Shown: positions 1 through 6,072 of the stretch, in pieces
Layout: each line of letters starts with the position of its first letter
Numbering within the stretch: the stretch's first letter is position 1
DNA from: Candidatus Eiseniibacteriota bacterium
GTDB lineage: Bacteria > Arandabacterota > Arandabacteria > Arandabacterales > Arandabacteraceae
DNA: 11,058 bases
Assembly (NCBI GenBank): GCA_030592245.1
Contig: JAUVJV010000030.1
Location: forward strand, 1-11,058
Reading direction: 5' to 3'
Notes under the pieces: generated by a model
Databases searched by the model: none
What the model saw: only the letters and a program-made list of their open reading frames with translations
What the model was told of the DNA's origin: nothing
Program-made: the position numbers and the translations under genes

Positions 1-16
1 CCTTCGATAACGGCAC
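1..16 (-). CDS. rpsO: 30S ribosomal protein S15, first codons only (partial)
   Basis: Only the first five full codons are in the window. On the minus strand they read GTG CCG TTA TCG AAG, giving MPLSK, which matches the usual N-terminus of bacterial S15 (MALTK or MPLSKEEK types). A very strong Shine-Dalgarno sequence lies just upstream. S15 is a primary 16S rRNA-binding protein of the 30S platform. rpsO directly after truB-ribF is one of the most conserved arrangements in bacteria, so position supports the call strongly even though so little protein is visible. The start is GTG. The gene runs off the low-coordinate edge of the window. Confidence 0.8.
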
Positions 17-74
17 AGCCTTTCACCTCCCTCAATTACTATTACTTAGACCTTTTATACGCCTAAATCAACAG
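17..74 (-). other. AT-rich ribF-rpsO intergenic leader
   Basis: This 58-nt gap is clearly richer in A and T than the coding DNA around it. It contains a TATAAA hexamer on the minus strand (plus positions 54-59), but no convincing -35 box 16-18 nt upstream. I see no GC-rich hairpin or T-tract, so no terminator separates ribF from rpsO. Read-through from the operon is likely; a separate rpsO promoter is possible but weakly supported. Confidence 0.5.
24..33 (-). promoter_or_regulatory. Shine-Dalgarno sequence of rpsO
   Basis: The minus strand reads GAGGGAGGTGA followed by AAGGCT and then the GTG start at 14-16. This is a near-perfect anti-16S match at normal spacing, and it decides the choice of GTG as the rpsO start. 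Confidence 0.8.
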
Positions 75-953
75 CTAAGTTGACAATATCTTCCTGGCTC
101 TAGCGATGTCCCTGGCTATGGCTTTTTTGAGGGCCCCTTCACCACCGAACTCGGCATCGTCCCTCAGGCGCTGGACAAACGAGACCTCCAGCCGCCGGCC
201 ATACAGACTGCCCTTCCATCCGATAATGTGGACCTCAACGCTCTCGGTGCGGCCACCAAAGGTCGGTTTGGTCCCAATATAGAAGGCACCGGGCTCCACC
301 TGTGAGCCCAAATGCACTCTTGCCGCATAAATCCCCTGCGAGGGGAGCATCTTCCTCACGCCTTCGATCTCGAGGTTGGCCGTAGGGTAGGTGAGCTTCC
401 GTCCCCTTCCCTCGCCCCGGGACACCACACCCTTAACCGAATAGGGCCGTCCAAGCATCCTGGCCACCGACTTGACGTCTCCCCGGACCAGCGCAGTCCT
501 CACACGCGTGGAACTTACAGGGTGTCCAAGGTACCTGACGGGCGGCACGATATCAACCCCAAATCCGTGTTTTTCCCCGAGTGATTTCAGGTAGGACGCA
601 TCGCCCTCCCGGCCACGGCCAAACCGGAAATCGTAGCCGATCACGAGCCTTCTCATATTGAGTCTCGCGAGCAATACGTTCTTAACAAACCATTCGGCTG
701 TTCGCTCCGCGAGCTTAGGGCTAAATCGCATGACAGCGAGCTCATCAAGGCCCACATCCCTGATCAGCCCGGCCTTCTCGGCGGTGGTGGTCAAGAGGCA
801 GGGACTCTCCCCCGGCTGGATCACCGACATGGGGTGGGGATCAAATGTAACGACCGCACCCCTCACCCCGAGTCCCCGGGCAAGCAGGACCACCTCTCCG
901 AGGATCTTCCGGTGGCCCATGTGAATCCCGTCGAAAGCCCCTATGGTCACCAC
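75..953 (-). CDS. ribF: Bifunctional riboflavin kinase / FAD synthetase RibF
   Basis: RibF phosphorylates riboflavin to FMN and adenylylates FMN to FAD in the cytoplasm. The N-terminal nucleotidyltransferase domain (about residues 1-150) shows VTIGAFDGIHMGH, the HxGH-type signature, and later SSTRVR. The C-terminal flavokinase domain (about 165-290) shows GRGRKLTYPTANL, the family's GxxLGxPTANL motif with a Thr-Tyr variant, followed by KPTFGG, EVHI and SLYGRRLEV. The stop is TAG. The annotated GTG at 951-953 falls inside the conserved first beta strand and gives 292 residues with only a weak AGG upstream. The frame stays open for 28 codons further upstream (to a TGA at 1038-1040) without any ATG, GTG or TTG. 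A CTG at 1002-1004, seven bases after AGGGGA, would add 17 residues and give 309, closer to the usual length. The start is therefore uncertain. The gene follows truB. Confidence 0.92.
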   Translation of the reverse strand: MVTIGAFDGIHMGHRKILGEVVLLARGLGVRGAVVTFDPHPMSVIQPGESPCLLTTTAEKAGLIRDVGLDELAVMRFSPKLAERTAEWFVKNVLLARLNMRRLVIGYDFRFGRGREGDASYLKSLGEKHGFGVDIVPPVRYLGHPVSSTRVRTALVRGDVKSVARMLGRPYSVKGVVSRGEGRGRKLTYPTANLEIEGVRKMLPSQGIYAARVHLGSQVEPGAFYIGTKPTFGGRTESVEVHIIGWKGSLYGRRLEVSFVQRLRDDAEFGGEGALKKAIARDIARARKILST

Positions 954-1011
954 CGACTGCCTGGAAGGCTTCCTGGTCTTAAAGAGATTCTTGATAGTCT
1001 TCAGAAGAGAT

Positions 1012-1020
1012 TCCCCTTCA
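1012..1020 (-). promoter_or_regulatory. Candidate ribF Shine-Dalgarno overlapping the truB stop
   Basis: The minus strand reads TGAAGGGGA, in which the TGA is the truB stop (1018-1020) and AGGGGA is a good ribosome-binding motif. Seven bases later comes an in-frame CTG (1002-1004) of the ribF frame. The GTG at 951-953 is too far away, about 58 nt, to use this site. Function is inferred from spacing only. Confidence 0.45.
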
Positions 1021-1908
1021 CAGAATACGTTCGGTCCTCAAGCTCCGCCCGGGCTCATCTGAGCGCCGGGCAATGGCCACTATCCGACCGGCATCGTCCG
1101 TTATAGCAACATAATCACCCTCAAAGTCAAGCTCGGAGGCTGAGATTCCGTCCTCCGGCGTCTGCCCACCGGCCCTGAGCACTCTCACCGCATCGGGGCC
1201 TATGTGGATCCTGGGCATATGTCCGAGACCATCTTCGATGCTCAGGAGGGCCTCACCCAAGCCCGCAGGCCCGGCAGCCAGGCTGTCCAGACTCACCGCG
1301 CCCTCCAGGGCAAAGCAGCCGACGCGCAGTCTCCTCAAACAGAACACGCTTGCGCCGCAACCGAGGGCCTGTCCCATATCCCTCGCTAAGGACCGGACAT
1401 AGGTACCCGAGGAGCACACAGCGCGAATCGTGACGAAGGGATGGGTCACGTCCATCACCTCGAAGGCGGAGATGGTTACCGGCCTGATCTTCACCGGTAC
1501 AGGCTCGCCGCGCCTGGCAAGTTCATAGAGCCGGACTCCCTTGTGCTTCAAGGCTGACACCGAAGGGGCCACCTGCTCATGCTCTCCCCGGAATCGCGAG
1601 GCGGCATCGAGGATATCGCTCCGGCTCACTCCATCGGCACTCTCGGTGCGAACCGTCTTCCCCCACCGGTCCAGCGTGTCAGTCTCGACACCCAGTTCAA
1701 TGGTGAAGATGTACTCCTTCTCGAGCCCCATGAGGAACCGCGACACCTTCGTGGCCTTGCCCAGGAGAATGATGAGAATGCCTGTTGCGTTGGGATCCAG
1801 GGTTCCGGCGTGTCCTACGCGGGTGCCCGTAACGATGCGCCTTATGCTGTCCACGACATCGTGGGACGTCATACCGCCGGGCTTATCTACTACGATGATT
1901 CCGTTCAT
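1018..1908 (-). CDS. truB: tRNA pseudouridine(55) synthase TruB
   Basis: TruB converts uridine 55 in the T-loop of tRNAs to pseudouridine and also acts as a tRNA folding chaperone. The 296-residue protein has the usual length. The opening NGIIVVDKPGGMTSHDVV matches the family, and the catalytic motif is GHAGTLDPNATGIL with the nucleophilic Asp at residue 38. EYIFTIELGVETDTLDRWG is the next conserved block, and GTYVRSLARDMGQALG is the RSLxxDxG region. The tail from about residue 230 (IHIGPDAVRVLRAGG onward) is a PUA-like RNA-binding segment. The ATG lies one base after the nrnA stop (TAG C ATG) and no Shine-Dalgarno motif is visible in the preceding 20 nt, so translation is probably coupled to nrnA by reinitiation. 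The stop is TGA. Confidence 0.96.
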   Translation of the reverse strand: MNGIIVVDKPGGMTSHDVVDSIRRIVTGTRVGHAGTLDPNATGILIILLGKATKVSRFLMGLEKEYIFTIELGVETDTLDRWGKTVRTESADGVSRSDILDAASRFRGEHEQVAPSVSALKHKGVRLYELARRGEPVPVKIRPVTISAFEVMDVTHPFVTIRAVCSSGTYVRSLARDMGQALGCGASVFCLRRLRVGCFALEGAVSLDSLAAGPAGLGEALLSIEDGLGHMPRIHIGPDAVRVLRAGGQTPEDGISASELDFEGDYVAITDDAGRIVAIARRSDEPGRSLRTERIL

Positions 1909-1909
1909 G

Positions 1910-2896
1910 CTAGGGGGACGCTTTGGCCGAGTCCGCCTCGAGAGCCTTGGAAGCGATTCGCTCGCGCAGCCTGGCCTTTACGTTCTCGAGATCACCATCC
2001 ATCCTGCATCCCGCAGCCGTTGGATGGCCTCCTCCACCGAATGACTTAGCCACGTCGGCGATCGGGAAATCCTCACGCGAACGCAGGCTGACCCTGAAGT
2101 GGCCGTCTTTGGTTTCCCGGATCAAAACGCCGACCTTGACGTTCTTGATGGATCGCGGGTAATTGGCAAAACCTTCACTCTCGCGGGGTGATGCACCGGT
2201 TTCCTCGTACATCCGCTGGGTAATATCCATGGTTGCGACACTGCCACTGTTGGTAACCTCGATCGAGGCAAGCGCGCTGCTCAAGAGCTTAAGACCCGAT
2301 TCAGATCTTTTCCAGAAAATCTCCGAGCCTGCGTGGTAGGGACTTACCCCCGCGTCCACAAGCGCTGCCGCAACCCTCAGGGTTGCCGACGTGGTGTTCG
2401 GGAACCTGAAGCAACCTGTATCACTCAGCAGTGCGACGAAGATAGCCTCGGCCTCGTTGGGCTCGAGCTCAACGCCCAGCTCCTGCGACAGGTTATATAT
2501 GATCTCTCCGGCCGCTCCGGCGGTGGTCACCACCAGGTTGATATCACCAAAATTGTGGTTGGACTGGTGGTGATCGATGTTGACCACCCTGGAGCACTCC
2601 TTGACCAGCTCGCTCACCCAGCCTATCCTGTGCAGGGCCGCGGCGTCCACCACGATGGCCACCTCGGCGGGTTCGGTGAGGGAAGTTACGATCTCTCCCG
2701 CCCCTTCAAGAAAGGTATAAGTGTCCGGGACCGGGTCTTCAGATACCACTTTAACTGATTTGCCTAATCGTTTTAAAATAGACCAGATCGCGAGCTGGCT
2801 ACCAATCGCATCACCGTCCGGATCGATATGTGAAGCTATAATGAATGAATCAGATTCCCTTATCAGATCAGCTATCGCCCTGTATGCCTGTTCCAT
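1910..2896 (-). CDS. nrnA: DHH-family oligoribonuclease / pAp phosphatase NrnA
   Basis: NrnA proteins are Mn-dependent DHH/DHHA1 phosphoesterases that degrade very short RNAs and, in several species, dephosphorylate pAp. The 328-residue protein has motif I SHIDPDGDAIGS (residues 22-33), an Asp at 84 (VVDAA, motif II), the DHH motif NIDHHQSNHNFGD (DHH at 108-110) and LLSDTGCFRFPNT with Asp159 (motif IV). The C-terminal DHHA1 substrate-binding loop is GGGGHPTAAG (287-296). All expected metal ligands are present, so it looks active. The ATG lies inside the 3' end of rbfA (29-nt overlap) and is preceded by AAGGAG three bases upstream. The truB start follows one base after its stop. Placement between rbfA and truB is common outside Enterobacteria. 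Which of the two activities dominates cannot be read from sequence. Confidence 0.93.
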   Translation of the reverse strand: MEQAYRAIADLIRESDSFIIASHIDPDGDAIGSQLAIWSILKRLGKSVKVVSEDPVPDTYTFLEGAGEIVTSLTEPAEVAIVVDAAALHRIGWVSELVKECSRVVNIDHHQSNHNFGDINLVVTTAGAAGEIIYNLSQELGVELEPNEAEAIFVALLSDTGCFRFPNTTSATLRVAAALVDAGVSPYHAGSEIFWKRSESGLKLLSSALASIEVTNSGSVATMDITQRMYEETGASPRESEGFANYPRSIKNVKVGVLIRETKDGHFRVSLRSREDFPIADVAKSFGGGGHPTAAGCRMDGDLENVKARLRERIASKALEADSAKASP

Positions 2897-3242
2897 GATC
2901 TCCTTCCCTGAGGTGTCTTAATATTTCCTCGATGCGCGCACCCTTGACTGCCGAGTCATCAAAGAGAAACTTAAGATCCGGTATGTGTCTTACTCTCAGT
3001 CGCTTTGCGAGTTCGGACCGGATGAAGCTGGATGCGCTTTCGAGACACTCAAGCGAGCTCTCCACATCCTCTTCCCCACCCATCACGCTGACGTAAACCG
3101 ATGCATGCCTCAAGTCTGCGGTGAGCCTGACCCGGGTAATGGTGACAAAGCCCAGGCGCGGATCCTTGATCTTACGCTGTATGATCTCGCTTATTTCCTC
3201 CTGCACCTGGCCGCCGAGCCTGCCCGGTCTCCGTCCTTCCAT
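2868..3242 (-). CDS. rbfA: Ribosome-binding factor A (RbfA)
   Basis: RbfA is a small KH-fold protein that binds the 30S subunit and helps late 16S rRNA maturation, notably in the cold. The 124-residue product has the family's usual length. Recognisable blocks are the N-terminal RPGRLGGQVQEEISEIIQRKIKDPRLGFVTITRVRLT region (split here by eye into helix and strand), DLRHASVYVSVMG, and the C-terminal LRVRHIPDLKFLFDDSAVKGARIEEIL, which matches the classical RxxPxLxFxxDxSxxxGxxIxxLL pattern. The ATG has GAGGT eight bases upstream, partly inside the end of ylxP, whose stop is six bases away. The 3' end overlaps the nrnA start by 29 nt. Confidence 0.95.
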   Translation of the reverse strand: MEGRRPGRLGGQVQEEISEIIQRKIKDPRLGFVTITRVRLTADLRHASVYVSVMGGEEDVESSLECLESASSFIRSELAKRLRVRHIPDLKFLFDDSAVKGARIEEILRHLREGDHGTGIQGDS

Positions 3243-3248
3243 CCCGTC

Positions 3249-3530
3249 TTACCTCAGGTCCGTTTCTATGTCGATCACGTCAAAACCCCGCTCCGACTCG
3301 ATCATCCGCAGCACATTGGCTATGACCTTGTCGGCGAAGTGCCCATCCCGTGATACCACCGCGACAGCGATGGTAGCCCGCTGCCAGAGGTCGAAGTCAT
3401 CCACCTCGGCAATCGATACGTTGAACTTGTTTCTTACCCTGTCCTTGAGTCTTCTGAGGACAAATCTCTTAGCCTTGAGGGATCCACTGTCGGGGATATG
3501 AAGAACGACCGTGCATGTACCCACTATCAA
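3249..3530 (-). CDS. ylxP: DUF503 family protein YlxP
   Basis: This 93-residue protein matches the DUF503/YlxP family along its whole length: IVGTCTVVLHIPDSGSLKAKR at the N-terminus, NKFNVSIAEVDDFDLWQRATI in the middle and AVVSRDGHFADKVI after it. The family is small and usually found between infB and rbfA, as here; its biochemical role is not firmly established, though the location suggests a link to translation or 30S biogenesis. The start is TTG at 3528-3530, with AGGG eight bases upstream spanning the infB stop. A GTG two codons later (3522-3524) is the alternative start. The gap to infB is nine bases and to rbfA six, so it is clearly within the operon. Confidence 0.9.
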   Translation of the reverse strand: MIVGTCTVVLHIPDSGSLKAKRFVLRRLKDRVRNKFNVSIAEVDDFDLWQRATIAVAVVSRDGHFADKVIANVLRMIESERGFDVIDIETDLR

Positions 3531-3539
3531 GCTGATACC

Positions 3540-5756
3540 CTACGATCTCTGCACCTCTTCCAACACAAACACCTCAAGGACGTCTCCTTCCACATAAGCG
3601 GAGAAGTCCTCGATACCTATCCCGCACTCGTAACCCTGGCTGACCTCTTTCACATCATCCTTGAAGCGCTTGAGAGAGAATATCTTGCCCTCGAACACCG
3701 ACTCCCCATCTCTCATGACGCGCGCCGATGCATTTCTCAGCACCGTTCCCGACGTCACGTAGGAACCGGCTATCGTGCCGACCCGGCTCACGCTGAACAC
3801 CTTACGGACTTCGGCCTTGCCCAACACCCTCTCCTCCATCACCGGCCCGAGCAGGCCTAGCATGGCCGCCTGCATGTCCTTGGTGACCTCGTAGATAACG
3901 TCGTAGTTCCGGATATCCACTTCTTCCCGCTTAGCCAGGTCGCGCGCCTTGGGAAGGATGCCCACGTGGAAACCCACCACGATGGCGTCCGATGCCGCCG
4001 CGAGAAACACGTCGGCCTCGTTTATCGGACCCACACCACGATGGATTATCTTGATCGTTACCTCTTCGGTGCTGAGCTTGACCAGCACGTCACTCAGGGC
4101 CTCGACTGATCCGTCAACATCACCCTTGGTGATGATCTTGAGATCCTTGACCTCACCCGCCTGTATTCTCTCGTAAAGATCCTGAAGACTGATGTGGCCT
4201 GCATGCCTGAGATTTCTCTCGCGCTGCAGTACCTGACGCTTGAGCGCCACGGCCCTGGCCTCCCTCTCATCCCGGGTAGCCATGAAGGAGTCTCCCGCCT
4301 GGGGGACACCCGAACATCCCAGGATCTCAACGGGGTCGGACGGGTGAGCGACAGTGATATTCTTGCGCCGCTCATTGAACATGGCCCGGACCTTGCCGCT
4401 CCAGACGCCGGCAACGAAGGGGTCACCTACCGAGAGCTCGCCCTTCTGGGCGAGCACCGTGACCACGACGCCACGGCCCTGCTCCACACGCGACTCAATC
4501 ACCACGCCGGTCGCCTTCCCTGCGCGCGGAGCCGTGAGTGAAAGCTCCTCGGCCTGGAGCAGGATCACTTCGAGCAGGTGGTCCACGCCCTCGCCGGTCT
4601 TGGCAGAGACGGGCACCATGAGAACATTGCCGCCCCAATCATCCGGGGTCAGGTTATGCTTGGCCAGGTCCTGCTTGACATTGTCCAGGTTTGAACTCGG
4701 AAGATCTATCTTGTTAAGCGCAACTATGATTGGAACCTCGGCAGCCTTGGCATGGTCGATCGCCTCTATGGTCTGGGGCATGACCCTGTCATCCGTAGCC
4801 GCCACAAGTATGACGATATCGGTAGCCTGTGCTCCCCTGGCGCGCATCGCGGTAAAGGCCTCGTGTCCCGGTGTATCAAGGAATGTCACCCGTCCACCTG
4901 TGGTCTCGACCTCATATGCGCCGATGTGCTGGGTTATGCCACCCGATTCGCCGGCGACGACATTACTGCGGCGAATGTAATCCAGCAGGGAGGTCTTGCC
5001 ATGGTCGACGTGCCCCATGATGGTCACCACGGGATGCCTGGGAAGGGCCTCCGCGCCCGTCTCTTCGGCGAGTTCGGCGCCATACTCCTTGACGAGCTCG
5101 ACTTCGAAACCGAACTCATCCGCGACCGCCTCTATGGTGTCAGCATCAAGCCTCTGGTTAACCGTCGCCAGCACTCCCATTCGCATGCAGCATGTCACGA
5201 CTTCCGCCGGCTTGCAGCCCATCGCCGAGGCCAGCTCACCAACGGAGACGAATTCGGTTACGCGGATGCGACTGGACTCTTCCCTCGCCTCCCCCTCTTC
5301 GGCCCTTGACCTGCGCCGCCGCCGCCTGGGTTTCTTGGCGCCGCCGATATCCGCGAGGGTCTTCCTGACGCTCTCCTTGACAGATTTCTCATCCGCTACG
5401 CGCCTTCTCATGCCCGGCCTGTGTCGGGGCGGCTGCTTCGTCGTCTTTGTCGTCTTTGTCGTCCTGGGGGGCGGGGCCGTCTTGGCCTGCTTGGCCCGCC
5501 TGGCCTCCTCCTCTTTCTTGGCTATGGCTCTGGCCTTGGCCTGGCGCTCCTCGGCCATCTGCTTCTTGCGCTCAACCTCTTTCCTGACGGCCTCCGTCTC
5601 TTCCCTGAGCTTGCCCCGGAGGGCTTCGACCGTGTCATCGTCGATGGCGCTCATGTGACTCTTCGCCGCCAGATCCATGCCCCGAAGCATCTCCAGCAGG
5701 GCCTCGCTCGAGAGATTGAACTCCCTGGCAACCTGATATATCCGCTTTTTAGCCAA
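3540..5756 (-). CDS. infB: Translation initiation factor IF-2
   Basis: IF2 is the GTPase that brings fMet-tRNA to the 30S subunit and promotes subunit joining. The 738-residue protein has an IF2_N domain at about 1-52, a charged linker with an Arg run (about 141-151) and a Thr-Thr-Lys repeat (99-107), a second IF2_N-like domain at about 164-216, and the G domain: G1 GHVDHGKT (248-255), G2 GGITQHIG (272-279), G3 DTPGH (294-298), G4 NKID (348-351), G5 SAK (384-386). Domains II, III and the fMet-tRNA-binding C2 domain follow, ending YECGIGIEDF. One oddity is AATDDRVMPQT, where most IF2 proteins have AADDGVMPQT. The start is TTG, preceded by GGAGGTG six bases upstream, which lies inside the ylxR coding region; the two genes overlap by 8 nt. 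Confidence 0.97.
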   Translation of the reverse strand: MAKKRIYQVAREFNLSSEALLEMLRGMDLAAKSHMSAIDDDTVEALRGKLREETEAVRKEVERKKQMAEERQAKARAIAKKEEEARRAKQAKTAPPPRTTKTTKTTKQPPRHRPGMRRRVADEKSVKESVRKTLADIGGAKKPRRRRRRSRAEEGEAREESSRIRVTEFVSVGELASAMGCKPAEVVTCCMRMGVLATVNQRLDADTIEAVADEFGFEVELVKEYGAELAEETGAEALPRHPVVTIMGHVDHGKTSLLDYIRRSNVVAGESGGITQHIGAYEVETTGGRVTFLDTPGHEAFTAMRARGAQATDIVILVAATDDRVMPQTIEAIDHAKAAEVPIIVALNKIDLPSSNLDNVKQDLAKHNLTPDDWGGNVLMVPVSAKTGEGVDHLLEVILLQAEELSLTAPRAGKATGVVIESRVEQGRGVVVTVLAQKGELSVGDPFVAGVWSGKVRAMFNERRKNITVAHPSDPVEILGCSGVPQAGDSFMATRDEREARAVALKRQVLQRERNLRHAGHISLQDLYERIQAGEVKDLKIITKGDVDGSVEALSDVLVKLSTEEVTIKIIHRGVGPINEADVFLAAASDAIVVGFHVGILPKARDLAKREEVDIRNYDVIYEVTKDMQAAMLGLLGPVMEERVLGKAEVRKVFSVSRVGTIAGSYVTSGTVLRNASARVMRDGESVFEGKIFSLKRFKDDVKEVSQGYECGIGIEDFSAYVEGDVLEVFVLEEVQRS
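5441..5463 (-). repeat. 9-bp tandem repeat in the infB linker
   Basis: On the plus strand TCGTCTTTG occurs twice in tandem (5441-5449, 5450-5458), followed by a partial copy TCGTC. On the coding strand it encodes consecutive Thr-Thr-Lys units in the basic linker between the two IF2_N-like domains. Such low-complexity linker DNA can vary by replication slippage. Confidence 0.7.
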
Positions 5757-6072
5757 CTACACCACCTCCACTGCGTCCCCCACGTATACCACGTTCGGGG
5801 CGGGTGTCGTCAAGGGCGTTCTCCCCGAGCAGGCTGCTCACCATCGCCTGCAATTTCTCATCCGTAACGGGTCCACCTATCAGGCTCCCGACATCTTTGC
5901 GTTTCAAAGTCCTGGTAATGCACGATGCATCGCGGCATACATACCGACCGCGTCCGCCCTCGGCGCGGGCCTTGAGTCCCACCGGTCCGGGAGCGACCCT
6001 CAAGAGTTCCTGCTTGGGCTTACGCTGCCGGCATCCCAGGCAGGTCCTGATTGGAACGTGCCCATCGCTCAT
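5749..6072 (-). CDS. ylxR: YlxR / RnpM family RNA-binding protein
   Basis: The 107-residue protein has the DUF448/YlxR fold signatures: PIRTCLGCRQRKPKQELLRV (residues 7-26) and GRGRYVCRDASC (40-51), with the paired Cys residues and basic patches typical of the family. In Bacillus subtilis the homologue (RnpM) binds RNase P RNA and modulates its activity; that role here is by homology only. The tail after about residue 80 is unusual, with a run of Arg and Gly (GIRGGRSGGGVVG) resembling a short RGG-type RNA-binding stretch, although its last codons also supply the infB ribosome-binding site. The start ATG overlaps the nusA stop as ATGA (4 nt), and the 3' end overlaps infB by 8 nt. A ylxQ (L7Ae-like) gene, often found next, is absent. 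Confidence 0.9.
   Translation of the reverse strand: MSDGHVPIRTCLGCRQRKPKQELLRVAPGPVGLKARAEGGRGRYVCRDASCITRTLKRKDVGSLIGGPVTDEKLQAMVSSLLGENALDDTRPERGIRGGRSGGGVVG
5763..5769 (-). promoter_or_regulatory. Shine-Dalgarno sequence of infB, inside ylxR
   Basis: The minus strand reads GGAGGTG, then GTGTAG, then the TTG start of infB at 5754-5756. The same bases encode the Gly-Gly-Val tail of YlxR. The strength and spacing of this motif justify a TTG start and suggest translational coupling between the two genes. Confidence 0.75.

Noticed and set aside
43..71. Possible promoter for rpsO (TTGATT and TAAGTA, or TATAAA at 54-59)
   Set aside because: The TTGATT pairs at proper distance only with a poor -10, and TATAAA has no -35 at 16-18 nt. 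Left as a low-interest finding only.
5421..5867. Plus-strand open frame of 148 codons opposite the IF2 N-terminal linker
   Set aside because: The Leu/Gly/Arg-rich product mirrors the repetitive IF2 linker, and no family motif is visible.
5749..6072. A ylxQ (L7Ae-like) gene expected between ylxR and infB
   Set aside because: No room: ylxR and infB overlap by 8 nt, so the gene is absent from this operon.
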